DNA of 64,000 bases from positions 558,001 to 622,000 of the forward strand of contig OY970278.1 of the NCBI GenBank assembly GCA_963715815.1. The letters run 5' to 3'. Below the pieces are notes generated by a model. The model was not told where the DNA came from, ran no database searches, and worked only from the letters and a program-made list of their open reading frames with translations. Shown piece by piece: positions 1 through 7,632 of this stretch. Position 1 is the first letter of the stretch. Every line of letters starts with the position of its first letter. The position numbers and the translations under genes were made by a program. Origin of the DNA: JAFAMS01 sp963715815 (GTDB lineage Bacteria; Vulcanimicrobiota; Vulcanimicrobiia; Vulcanimicrobiales; Vulcanimicrobiaceae).

Positions 1-426
1 CCGATCAAGATCACGGGCCGCGTCCTCGACCGTGACGGCGTCGGCGTGTTCGATGCGATGCTCGAACTCTGGCAAGCGGATGCCGAGGGACGATATGCGG
101 ACGGACAAATTCGCGGCTTTGGCCGCGTCTGTACGAGCGAGAACGGAGAATTTACAATCACGACGGTGGTGCCGGGAGTCGTCGAAGGGCAGGCGCCGCA
201 CATCAACGTGAGCGTGTTCGCGCGCGGTTTGCTCAAGCGGCTCGTCACCCGGATCTACTTCGCTGACCGTTCGAGCGAAAATGCGAAGGACGCGATTCTT
301 GCGACGATCCCCGAGGGACGCCGCTCGACGATGCTCGCCCAGCCCGATGGGCACGGGCGGTACCGATTCGACATCAACCTGCAAGGGGACGGGGAGACCG
401 TCTTCTTCGAGCCCCCTACGGGTTGA
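1..426 (+). CDS. pcaG: Protocatechuate 3,4-dioxygenase alpha subunit, 3' part
   Basis: The gene enters from the left edge in frame 1 and ends at TGA 424-426; 141 residues are visible. The protein is an intradiol dioxygenase beta-sandwich: it opens with ITGRVLDRDGVGV and LELWQADAEGRY, and later has PHINVSVFARG followed by RIYFAD, the layout of the alpha chain (the beta chain carries the Tyr/His iron ligands). In the known family the alpha-beta pair cleaves protocatechuate to 3-carboxy-cis,cis-muconate in the beta-ketoadipate pathway. The beta gene (pcaH) would be expected upstream, outside the window. The alpha/beta assignment rests on motif memory, so a generic intradiol dioxygenase remains possible. 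Confidence 0.85.
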   Translation, partial: PIKITGRVLDRDGVGVFDAMLELWQADAEGRYADGQIRGFGRVCTSENGEFTITTVVPGVVEGQAPHINVSVFARGLLKRLVTRIYFADRSSENAKDAILATIPEGRRSTMLAQPDGHGRYRFDINLQGDGETVFFEPPTG

Positions 427-452
427 CACGGGCGCAGGCAGCCTGCTAAGGT
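423..452 (+). promoter_or_regulatory. Candidate sigma70-type promoter of the ilv operon
   Basis: TTGACA at 423-428, overlapping the pcaG stop codon, is followed 18 bases later by TAAGGT at 447-452. This would start transcription around 459, giving a very short leader before the ilv leader peptide at 464. The -35 is perfect, the -10 is weak. Inferred from sequence only. Confidence 0.45.
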
Positions 453-463
453 CGGAAGACCTT
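448..463 (+). promoter_or_regulatory. Hairpin presenting the leader-peptide ribosome binding site
   Basis: AAGGTC-GGAA-GACCTT is a perfect six-base-pair stem with a GGAA tetraloop, directly abutting the ATG at 464. The purine-rich loop is the only plausible Shine-Dalgarno element for the leader peptide. If transcription starts near 459 this hairpin would not be in the RNA, so it matters only if the promoter lies further upstream. Confidence 0.4.
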
Positions 464-526
464 ATGTCAGCCCAGTCCCTTATTCTCGTCGTCCTCCTTA
501 TTAGCCGTCCCGTGGGGATCGGTTGA
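464..526 (+). CDS. Branched-chain-amino-acid leader peptide (20 residues)
   Basis: ATG 464 to TGA 524-526 encodes a 20-residue peptide whose core is LILVVLLI, followed by RPVGIG: a run of Leu, Ile and Val codons is exactly what ilv attenuator leader peptides carry. It sits between the promoter and a Rho-independent terminator (567-601) and is followed by the acetolactate synthase genes. In the known mechanism, scarcity of charged Leu/Ile/Val tRNA stalls the ribosome here, prevents the terminator from forming and raises ilvBN expression. The assignment is from codon content and position. Confidence 0.8.
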   Translation: MSAQSLILVVLLISRPVGIG

Positions 527-566
527 GGTTGGCGCGTGTAAGGTAGCTGGAAACCAAACACACAAG

Positions 567-601
567 CCCCTAGCCGGTCCCGGCGGGGGTTTTTGATTTT
601 T
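567..601 (+). terminator. ilv attenuator terminator
   Basis: The segment begins CCCCTAGCCG, turns through GTCC and returns CGGCGGGG, forming a GC-rich stem with a small bulge, followed by TTTTTGATTTTTC. It lies about 40 bases after the leader-peptide stop and 14 bases before the ilvB start codon, so it can only act as a regulatory terminator in the 5' leader of ilvB. Sequence between 512 and 566 would have to hold the competing antiterminator arm; I could not define it with certainty. Confidence 0.75.
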
Positions 602-614
602 CCTAGGGAGTTTT

Positions 615-2318
615 ATGTCCGCCGCAGCCACGGAAAGAACCGGATCGCAACTCGTACTGGACGCGCTAGCCGACGAAGGCGTTGACGTTGTCTTCGGATA
701 TCCCGGCGGAACGATCATGCCGGTCTACGACGCGCTCTTCTCGGAGCGCCGCATGCGGCACATTCTCGTACGTCATGAACAGGGTGCGGCGTTTGCAGCC
801 GGCGGGTATGCACGCTCGTCGGGCCGCGTCGGTGTCGCGATTGCGACATCCGGTCCAGGCGCAACGAACCTTCTCACGGGGCTGCTCGATGCGAACATGG
901 ATTCCGTCCCGGTCGTTGCGATCACGGGACAAGTTCGCAGTCAGCTGATGGGAAGCGACGGATTTCAGGAAGCTGATGTCACGTCGATGGCCCAGCCGGC
1001 AACGAAGCGCGCGTTTCTCGTGCGCAACGTCGACGATATCTATCAAACGGTTCGTGACGCATTCGCGCTTGCGCGCGGTCCACGACCGGGCGCGGTGCTG
1101 GTCGATATTCCAACCGATGTTCTGAAAACCAAGACGCGCGTGCAGCCGGTGTGGGTGCCGGTTGCAGACGCCACTCCACTGCCGGCGTTTGACGAAAGAG
1201 CGATAGAGGCTGCTGCGCAACTGCTCGCATCTGCGCGCCGCCCGCTCGTCATCGCCGGCGGTGGAGTAAAATTTGGCGGCGCGACGGGTGCATTCCGCGA
1301 GTTAATGCGTCTGCTCGGCGCACCGCACACCGCGACGATCAACGCGCTCGGGTGCAGCGAGCCCAACGATCCGAAGTTTCTCGGAATGCTCGGCATGCAC
1401 GGAACGAAGCGCGCGAATCGTGCCGTCAACGCATGCGATGTCGTGCTCTCGCTCGGCATGCGCTTCGACGATCGCGTCACGGGACGCGTCGATAAGTTTG
1501 CGCAGCAGGCCGAGATTATTCACTTCGACATCGACGGCAGCGAGTTCGGAAAAGTCGTCGACCCGACGGTTGGCGTGCGCGGTTGTCTCGGTGCAACGTT
1601 GCCCGCACTCGTGAATGCGATGCGCCGCGAACCGCCGCGCACGTACTCGAAGTGGCTCGAAGAGCTTGAGGCATTTGCAAGCCCGTTGCCCGTCGATCGT
1701 TCGGAAGATGGACATCTTTCCGCGACGAGCGTCCTCGACCGGTTCTTCGCAAAAGCGCCGCGCGGTACGATCGTGACGACCGACGTCGGCCAACATCAAA
1801 TGTGGGCTGCGCAGCGGCAGAACGCTGAAAACCCGACGCGCTTCGTAACCTCGGCCGGACTCGGAGCGATGGGTTTCGGCTTGCCCTCCGCGATCGGCGC
1901 GAAGATGGCAAATCCGGATGCGACCGTGGTTGCAATCGTCGGCGACGGCGGATTCCAAATGACGATGAACGAGCTGACGACGATCAACCGCGCCGGCGCA
2001 CCGATCAAGATCTTGCTGATCGACAATCAGCGTCTCGGAATGGTGCGTCAATGGCAGCATCTGTTCTACGATCGCCGCTATAGCGCGACGGATCTCTCGG
2101 ACAATCCGGACTTCGTAATGATCGCAAAAGCGTGTGGGGTCCCCGGACGCGTGGTCGATCGGCTCGAGGATCTTGATGGTGCGCTTGACGAGCTCCTCAC
2201 AAGCGAGGGGCCAATGCTGCTGCATGCCGCGTGCTATCCGCACGAGAACGTGTGGCCGATGATCCCGGCGGGCGCGGCGCTCGACGAGCTGATCGAAGCA
2301 GAGCCATTAAAAGCATGA
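615..2318 (+). CDS. ilvB: Acetolactate synthase large (catalytic) subunit
   Basis: The 567-residue protein is a full-length ThDP-dependent acetohydroxyacid synthase, which condenses pyruvate with pyruvate or 2-oxobutyrate in the first common step of valine, leucine and isoleucine synthesis. The N-terminal Pyr domain has FGYPGGT and the catalytic glutamate in RHEQGAAF (E55), then SGPGATNL. The central domain ends around residue 330. The C-terminal PP domain has the ThDP/Mg motif GDGGFQM near residue 440 and then MVRQWQ. The ATG is preceded by AGGGAG (606-611). Expression is probably controlled by the leader peptide and attenuator upstream. The stop overlaps the start of the regulatory-subunit gene. 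Confidence 0.96.
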   Translation: MSAAATERTGSQLVLDALADEGVDVVFGYPGGTIMPVYDALFSERRMRHILVRHEQGAAFAAGGYARSSGRVGVAIATSGPGATNLLTGLLDANMDSVPVVAITGQVRSQLMGSDGFQEADVTSMAQPATKRAFLVRNVDDIYQTVRDAFALARGPRPGAVLVDIPTDVLKTKTRVQPVWVPVADATPLPAFDERAIEAAAQLLASARRPLVIAGGGVKFGGATGAFRELMRLLGAPHTATINALGCSEPNDPKFLGMLGMHGTKRANRAVNACDVVLSLGMRFDDRVTGRVDKFAQQAEIIHFDIDGSEFGKVVDPTVGVRGCLGATLPALVNAMRREPPRTYSKWLEELEAFASPLPVDRSEDGHLSATSVLDRFFAKAPRGTIVTTDVGQHQMWAAQRQNAENPTRFVTSAGLGAMGFGLPSAIGAKMANPDATVVAIVGDGGFQMTMNELTTINRAGAPIKILLIDNQRLGMVRQWQHLFYDRRYSATDLSDNPDFVMIAKACGVPGRVVDRLEDLDGALDELLTSEGPMLLHAACYPHENVWPMIPAGAALDELIEAEPLKA

Positions 2319-2542
2319 AAGTCGAGATCGACGCCGATGACGGACGCGTGCTCGCACGTGTGATTAACCTCGCTGCGCGAATCGGTTGTACCGTCGAGCG
2401 TTGCGAGATGGCACAGGATGAGGACGGCGCACGCATTACGGCGTCGTTTTCGGGCGATGACCAACAGCTGCGGCGCCTCAGCGGGCAGCTCTCGCGAATG
2501 CTGAGCGACGAGCGTGCTCAGGCGAGGTTTTGCACGGTTTAG
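2315..2542 (+). CDS. ilvN: Acetolactate synthase small subunit, short ACT-domain type
   Basis: The ATG at 2315 overlaps the ilvB stop (ATGA), implying translational coupling. The product is only 75 residues: a single ACT-like fold (MKVEIDADDGRVLARVINLAARIGC style beta-alpha-beta start, split here into start MKVEIDADD and LARVINLAARIG), with no C-terminal extension. That is the size class of enterobacterial IlvM rather than the 160-residue IlvH/IlvN. It should bind IlvB and tune its activity and valine feedback. The position directly after ilvB is the strongest evidence; sequence similarity to ACT domains is modest. Confidence 0.8.
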   Translation: MKVEIDADDGRVLARVINLAARIGCTVERCEMAQDEDGARITASFSGDDQQLRRLSGQLSRMLSDERAQARFCTV

Positions 2543-2591
2543 CGCAAAGTCGGACCTCTTGGGCGCTTATAGTAGAAGGGGATCCGAAAGC

Positions 2592-3599
2592 ATGAAATCC
2601 GTCTCGCGTCGTCAATTTGCCGCGGGCGCAGCAGCTGCCACGACGTTTAGCAGCATCGCGATTATCAAGTCGCCGGCTGCCGCGAAGTTCAATTACAAGT
2701 ACGGTAACGACCAAACCGACATCTCGCCTGTTACCCGCCGCGCGGAAGAGATGTGGCAGACCATCGAACGCGAGACGAACGGCGCACTGCACGTCGACAC
2801 GTTCCCGAACAGCGTGCTCGGCGGCGACTCGCAGATGATCACGCAGCTGCGCAGCGGTGCATTGCAATTTCTTACCGAGCCCGGCGCGCTCTTGCAAGGC
2901 GTCGTTCCGGAAGCCGCGATCGACGGCGTAGCGTTTGCATTCAAAGATACCGCGACGGCCTTCCGCGCGATGGACGGAGAACTCGGTCAGTTCGTCATGG
3001 ATGCAATTGCAGCGAAAGGTATTGTATGTCTGCCCAAGCCGTTTGATAACGGGATGCGGCACATTACGGCCAACAAGCCGATTCACACCGCCGCCGACGT
3101 GGATGGCTTGAAGATCCGCGTCCCCGCGAGCGCGATCTTCGTCGACATGTGGAAGACGCTGGGTGCGTCGCCGACGCCGATCAACGTCAGCGAGCTGTAT
3201 AGCGCGCTGCAGACGCACATCGTCGAAGCCGAAGAGAACGCGCTGATCAATATAGAGCAGACCAAACTCTACGAAGTTCAGAAGACGCTGAATTTCTCGG
3301 GCCATGCCTGGTCGTGCTGGTGGATGATCTCAAACAAAGACGCGTGGGACGCGCTCGGAAAAGACATCCAGGGCGTCGTTACGCGCAACATGGCGAAATA
3401 TGCCGCGTTGCAACGTCAAGATTTTGCCGCACTTGACAGTTCGCTGCGCGGAAAGCTCAAGGCGCAAGGTATGCAAGAATTCCAGTGCGACGATGCGACA
3501 TTCAAAGCCAAGCTTGGACCGTACTACGCCACATGGAAGGCGAAATTCGGCCCGACGGCTTGGAACGCGCTGGAGAAATACACGGGAACACTCGCGTAG
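2592..3599 (+). CDS. TRAP transporter solute-binding protein (DctP family)
   Basis: The 335-residue protein starts with a twin-arginine type signal (SRRQFAAGAAAATTF, with cleavage probably after SPAAA), then the DctP fold: FPNSVLGGDSQMITQLRSG and later ADVDGLKIRVPAS, both family hallmarks (the second contains the carboxylate-binding arginine). It would bind an organic acid in the periplasm for a TRAP transporter. The start ATG has GAAGGGG about nine bases upstream. No dctQ/dctM membrane genes are adjacent in this window, so it is an orphan or works with distant subunits. Substrate unknown. Confidence 0.88.
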   Translation: MKSVSRRQFAAGAAAATTFSSIAIIKSPAAAKFNYKYGNDQTDISPVTRRAEEMWQTIERETNGALHVDTFPNSVLGGDSQMITQLRSGALQFLTEPGALLQGVVPEAAIDGVAFAFKDTATAFRAMDGELGQFVMDAIAAKGIVCLPKPFDNGMRHITANKPIHTAADVDGLKIRVPASAIFVDMWKTLGASPTPINVSELYSALQTHIVEAEENALINIEQTKLYEVQKTLNFSGHAWSCWWMISNKDAWDALGKDIQGVVTRNMAKYAALQRQDFAALDSSLRGKLKAQGMQEFQCDDATFKAKLGPYYATWKAKFGPTAWNALEKYTGTLA

Positions 3600-3600
3600 T

Positions 3601-3623
3601 CGAAACGGCTTCGCGCCGTTTCG
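3601..3623 (+). other. Perfect hairpin after the TRAP gene
   Basis: CGAAACGGC-TTCGC-GCCGTTTCG is a nine-base-pair perfect inverted repeat starting one base after the dctP stop codon and 14 bases before the next GTG start. No T-run follows on either strand, so it is not a classical Rho-independent terminator. It may act as an mRNA 3' end stabiliser or block read-through weakly. Confidence 0.5.
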
Positions 3624-3637
3624 GGTAGTAACGTAAA

Positions 3638-5224
3638 GTGGCATCAGGTCTAGGAACATTCGGCCGGGGGTTTGGCGGCGCAAGCGATCGCTTTCGAGCA
3701 TTGCTCAATGTCGAACACCCGCCGGTAGTTCTCGTTACGATAACGGTCATGCTCGGCATGATCATGGGAATCATCGACCTCACGATCGTCAACGTCGCAT
3801 TGCAGACGATGGCCGGAAATCTGGGAGCTACGACCGACGAAATCGCCTGGGTCGTCACCGCCTACATTCTGGCCGCCGTCGTGATCATGCCGCTGAACGG
3901 TTGGCTCACGGCGATGTTTGGGCGACAAAGGTATTACGCGACCTGCGTTGCGTTCTTCACGATCTCGTCATTCTTGTGCGGCATCGCGCGCAGTCTTTGG
4001 ATGCTAGTCGTCTTCCGCGTTCTTCAGGGCATCGGCGGCGGCGCTCTTCAGCCGACGGCGCAATCGATTCTCTTCGAATCGTATCCGCCTGAGAAACGCG
4101 GCAACGCGATGGCGATCTTCGGTCTCGGCGCAATGGTTGGTCCTGCGATAGGTCCGGTGCTTGGCGGATACATCGTCGACAATTGGAACTGGCCGATGAT
4201 ATTCTTCATCAACGTTCCGATCGGGATCATCGCGTTCGTTATGACGTTTTTGTTCGTTCGCGACCCGAACTACATCGAGAAGCCGAAGGGCGGCATCGAT
4301 TGGATCGGCCTCACGTGCATGACGTATGGCCTGGCCGCGATTCAATACGTACTGGAGCGCGGCCAACGGGAAGACTGGTTCAGCTCGGCGACGGTCGTGA
4401 TTCTGTCATTTACGTCGATTTTCGCGCTGATCTATTTCGTCGTGCGGCAGCTGCGTATTCCGCATCCGGTTGTCGATCTTTCCGTTTTCCGCTCGATCAA
4501 TTTCAGTGCAGGCAACGTCATCGGCGTCGTTAGCGGTTTCGGACTTTTTGGGTTAAATCTCGTCTTGCCGCTATTCTTTCAGGGCATTCTCGGCTTTAGT
4601 GCGTTTCAAGCCGGTCTCGCACTTTTGCCGGGCGCAATCGCGACGGCGATCTCGATGCCGATCGCGGGCAGGCTCACCTCGAAAGTCGATCCACGTCCGA
4701 TCATCGCCGGCGGCATCATCGTCTTCGGCGTTGCATGTTGGTGGATGGGTGGACTCGATCAATACGCCGGCTATTGGGACATCTTTTGGCCGCGGGCTTT
4801 CCAAGGCTTTGCTCTCGGTTTTCTCTTCGTGCCGCTCACGACGCTCACGCTTTCCGGATTGCCGCGCGGCGAGATTTCGAACGCAAGCGGCTTGTTTTCT
4901 CTGATCCGTCAGCTCGGCGGAAGCTTGGGCATCGCGATTCTTGCGACGCTGCTCGAACGACAAACCGATATGGCGCAGAGTGTGCTTGCCTCAGGTGTGA
5001 CACTGGCTTCGCCGATGGTCCGTGGATTTTTGAGCAATCCGGCGACGCATCAACAGGCGCTCCAGCAACTCAACGGGATGGTACAGCTGAACGCAACGGT
5101 GATCGCCTACGATTTCTTGTTCCGCTTTTCGGCGATTCTGTTCTTCCTCTCGCTGCCGACGCTGCTTTTCTTGCGCCCGCCACCGAGAGGCGCAGCGGCT
5201 GCTGCACCAATGGCAGCCGAGTAA
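3638..5224 (+). CDS. MFS multidrug/drug-proton antiporter, DHA2 (EmrB/QacA) type
   Basis: This is a 528-residue, about 14-helix transporter. A GTG start at 3638 gives a 30-residue cytoplasmic lead-in before helix 1 (MGIIDLTIVNVALQTM, the DHA2 motif with DxTIVNVAL). Further marks are TDEIAWVVTAY in helix 2, the loop GRQRYY, and motif C GAMVGPAIGPVLGG. Members export drugs, dyes or metabolites with proton import. No EmrA-type adaptor gene is adjacent. The stop codon TAA 5222-5224 directly abuts the stop of typA on the other strand, without a visible terminator between them. Confidence 0.92.
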   Translation: MASGLGTFGRGFGGASDRFRALLNVEHPPVVLVTITVMLGMIMGIIDLTIVNVALQTMAGNLGATTDEIAWVVTAYILAAVVIMPLNGWLTAMFGRQRYYATCVAFFTISSFLCGIARSLWMLVVFRVLQGIGGGALQPTAQSILFESYPPEKRGNAMAIFGLGAMVGPAIGPVLGGYIVDNWNWPMIFFINVPIGIIAFVMTFLFVRDPNYIEKPKGGIDWIGLTCMTYGLAAIQYVLERGQREDWFSSATVVILSFTSIFALIYFVVRQLRIPHPVVDLSVFRSINFSAGNVIGVVSGFGLFGLNLVLPLFFQGILGFSAFQAGLALLPGAIATAISMPIAGRLTSKVDPRPIIAGGIIVFGVACWWMGGLDQYAGYWDIFWPRAFQGFALGFLFVPLTTLTLSGLPRGEISNASGLFSLIRQLGGSLGIAILATLLERQTDMAQSVLASGVTLASPMVRGFLSNPATHQQALQQLNGMVQLNATVIAYDFLFRFSAILFFLSLPTLLFLRPPPRGAAAAAPMAAE

Positions 5225-7051
5225 CTAGACTGCCTTCTGTTCCCTTTTGCGCGCGCGGAGGCGATCGGTTTCGTCGAGCATGCGCTTGCGAATGCGAATC
5301 GATTTCGGCGTGACTTCGACCAGCTCGTCGTCTTCGATGAACTCGATCGCGCGTTCGAGCGTCATGTCTTCGGGAGGAGTGAGCTTGACGTTTTCATCGG
5401 TTCCGGCGGCTCGCATGTTCGTAAGTTTCTTGGCGCGCACAACATTGATCGCGACATCGTGTTCGTCGCTTGCGCGTCCGACGATCATCCCTTCGTAGAT
5501 TGCTTCGCCGGGTTCGATGAAGAAGCGTCCGCGCTGCTCGAGCCCCATCAGCGCGTAGCCGGTAGCGGTTCCGGTCTCGCTTGCAACCAGTACGCCGGTG
5601 CTGCGTCCGGGGATCTCACCACCGACGGGTTGATGTTCGTAATAGGTGTGCGACATGACCGCAGTGCCGCGTGAGAGTGTGAGCAGCTCGCCGCGCAGCC
5701 CGAAGATCGCGCGCGTCGGCATGACGTATTCGAGGCGCCGCACGTCACCCATCACAACCATGTTTTTCATCTCGGCACGCCGTTTGCCGAGGGCTTCGAT
5801 AACGGGGCCCGCGTGTTCATCGGCGACGTCGATGACGACCCACTCAACGGGCTCCATCTGCACGCCGTGCCGCTCGCTGAGAATGACTCTTGGCTTGCTG
5901 ACAGCAAGCTCGTAGCCTTCTCGGCGCATCGTCTCGATCAAAATCGAAAGATGCAGCTCGCCGCGCCCGCACACTTCAAAGGTGTCGGCGGAGTCAGTTT
6001 CGGTAACCCGCAGCGCGACATTGCTTTCAAGCTCGCGCATCAGCCGCTCGCGGATCTGGCGCGAGGTGAGATAACGGCCTTCTTTGCCGACGAATGGCGA
6101 GGCGTTGACGGAGAAAAACATCGAGACGGTCGGTTCGTCGACCGCGACGGCGTCGATCGCTTCGGGTGCATCGGCATCGGCCAACGTATCGCCGATGTTG
6201 ATACCTTCGATGCCGCTAACCGCGACGATATCGCCGGCCTCCGCAGCCGCGATCTCGATGCGTTCGAGCCCCGCAAAGGTGAGTAACTTCGTGAGACGGT
6301 GGCCGCCCTCGACCGTCCCATCACGATCGACTTTCGCAATCGGTGCATTCACCGATGCCGACCCGCGGAACACGCGGCCGACGCCGATGCGCCCGACGTA
6401 TGCATTGTGGTCGATCGCGGAGACCAGCATTTGAAAGGGGCCTTCATCGGCCGGCGGCGTCGGAATCGCTTGAACGATCGTCTCGAAGAGCGGCGCTAGA
6501 TCGGTGCCCGCGTCCTCGAGCTTCCGCAGTGCGACGCCGGCTTTGGCGTTGGTGTAGATAACGGGAAAGTCAGCTTGTTCGTCGGTTGCGCCCAAGCCGA
6601 TGAAGAGATCGAAGACTTCGTTAACGACTTCTTGCGCACGCGCGTCTTTGCGATCGATCTTGTTGATGACGACGATCGCGCGAAGATCGAGCTCGAGCGC
6701 TTTGCGCAGCACGAATCGTGTCTGCGGCATGACGCCTTCAGCCGCGTCGACGAGCAACAAGACGCCTTGCACCATCTGCAGCACGCGCTCCACCTCGCCG
6801 CCAAAATCGGCGTGTCCCGGCGTATCGACCAAGTTTAGCTTGATGTCGCCGAAGTGGATTGCGGTGTTTTTTGCGAGTATGGTGATTCCACGCTCGCGTT
6901 CGAGCGGATTGGAATCCATCATGCGCGTCTCGACGCGTTGACCTTCCCGGAAAACTCCGCCCTGTTTGAGCATTGCATCGACGAGCGTCGTTTTGCCGTG
7001 GTCCACGTGCGCGATGATCGCGACGTTGCGTATATCGGCTCTAGTGGGCAC
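5225..7051 (-). CDS. typA: Ribosome-associated translational GTPase TypA/BipA
   Basis: The 608-residue length from GTG 7051 matches the family. G1 is IAHVDHGKTTL, switch/G3 DTPGHADFGGEV, G4 NKIDR; the EF-G-like domains follow and the BipA-specific C-terminal domain ends the protein. It acts on the 70S ribosome and assists 50S assembly and stress or cold adaptation. The frame stays open upstream to 7246, but that part is basic, lacks similarity and overlaps the preceding gene, so the GTG was preferred; it overlaps the end of the upstream Tag-like gene by 11 bases, suggesting coupling. The Shine-Dalgarno region (AGAAG) is weak. Confidence 0.95.
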   Translation of the reverse strand: MPTRADIRNVAIIAHVDHGKTTLVDAMLKQGGVFREGQRVETRMMDSNPLERERGITILAKNTAIHFGDIKLNLVDTPGHADFGGEVERVLQMVQGVLLLVDAAEGVMPQTRFVLRKALELDLRAIVVINKIDRKDARAQEVVNEVFDLFIGLGATDEQADFPVIYTNAKAGVALRKLEDAGTDLAPLFETIVQAIPTPPADEGPFQMLVSAIDHNAYVGRIGVGRVFRGSASVNAPIAKVDRDGTVEGGHRLTKLLTFAGLERIEIAAAEAGDIVAVSGIEGINIGDTLADADAPEAIDAVAVDEPTVSMFFSVNASPFVGKEGRYLTSRQIRERLMRELESNVALRVTETDSADTFEVCGRGELHLSILIETMRREGYELAVSKPRVILSERHGVQMEPVEWVVIDVADEHAGPVIEALGKRRAEMKNMVVMGDVRRLEYVMPTRAIFGLRGELLTLSRGTAVMSHTYYEHQPVGGEIPGRSTGVLVASETGTATGYALMGLEQRGRFFIEPGEAIYEGMIVGRASDEHDVAINVVRAKKLTNMRAAGTDENVKLTPPEDMTLERAIEFIEDDELVEVTPKSIRIRKRMLDETDRLRARKREQKAV

Positions 7052-7616
7052 CGCTTCTAGGACTAGGTTTTCGCCTCGAAGGTTGCGATTTCTTGGTCTT
7101 TGGACCGCCCACGTCGCGATCTTCGTTCGCGGCGACGAGCTCACGCATGCGCGGATGCGCCTCGCCCGTCTGCTCGGACCATTGCTCGAACGTCGGGAAA
7201 TCCGGCGTCCTGGCGCCGCTAATGTAAAGAAAGTAATATGCGCCAAACGTCTTGCTGAGGTATTTGAAGCGCTTGCTCACGTCGCGAGTCGCATCCGCGT
7301 AGCTCTTGAACGAATCGAGCCACGCTTGGATCGATCCGAACTCGCGCTCGATCGCAAGCAGCGCCTTTGCGTTCTCGACTGTCGCCGCCATTTTCTTGCG
7401 ACTTGCATACAGGCGGGGATCAGCGGTCAACCGGTCGATCGCGACGTCATCGTACGCGGCGATCTTCGCGGGATCAAAGCCTTCGAAGGCATCTTCGAAT
7501 CCGTCCCACTTACCGTCAACGAATGCCCACGACAAGCCGGCCGAGAAAACCGCACGCGAAATAATGTTCAGATAGTCGGCCGGCACGTTCGGATGACGCA
7601 TCCGTGGCGACGGCAT
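7041..7616 (-). CDS. Tag-like DNA-3-methyladenine glycosylase (HhH superfamily)
   Basis: The 191-residue protein resembles 3-methyladenine DNA glycosylase I: ISRAVFSAGLSW, then EGFDPAKIAAY and the repeated pattern DRLTADPRLYASRKKMAATVEN split over two helices, where Tag proteins carry the sequence ending in a helix-hairpin-helix. The usual Tag zinc-binding Cys/His residues at both ends are not visible, and the C-terminus is a basic tail (KTKKSQPSRRK), so the substrate range may differ. ATG 7616 is used; ATG 7601 is an alternative. It is cotranscribed with typA (11-base overlap). Confidence 0.7.
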   Translation of the reverse strand: MPSPRMRHPNVPADYLNIISRAVFSAGLSWAFVDGKWDGFEDAFEGFDPAKIAAYDDVAIDRLTADPRLYASRKKMAATVENAKALLAIEREFGSIQAWLDSFKSYADATRDVSKRFKYLSKTFGAYYFLYISGARTPDFPTFEQWSEQTGEAHPRMRELVAANEDRDVGGPKTKKSQPSRRKPSPRSGAH

Positions 7617-7632
7617 AGAGTCTATTGAACCG

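Noticed and set aside
1302..2243. Long minus-strand open frame opposite ilvB
   Set aside because: Arg/His-rich translation with no fold signature; a shadow of the conserved ilvB frame in GC-rich DNA.
2478..3305. Long minus-strand open frame opposite dctP
   Set aside because: No domain, basic and Arg-rich, completely within the conserved TRAP gene.
3601..3623. Hairpin after dctP as a Rho-independent terminator
   Set aside because: No T-run follows on either strand; listed only as a hairpin.
7052..7246. Upstream extension of TypA
   Set aside because: Overlaps the glycosylase gene and is basic without similarity; GTG 7051 gives the family length.
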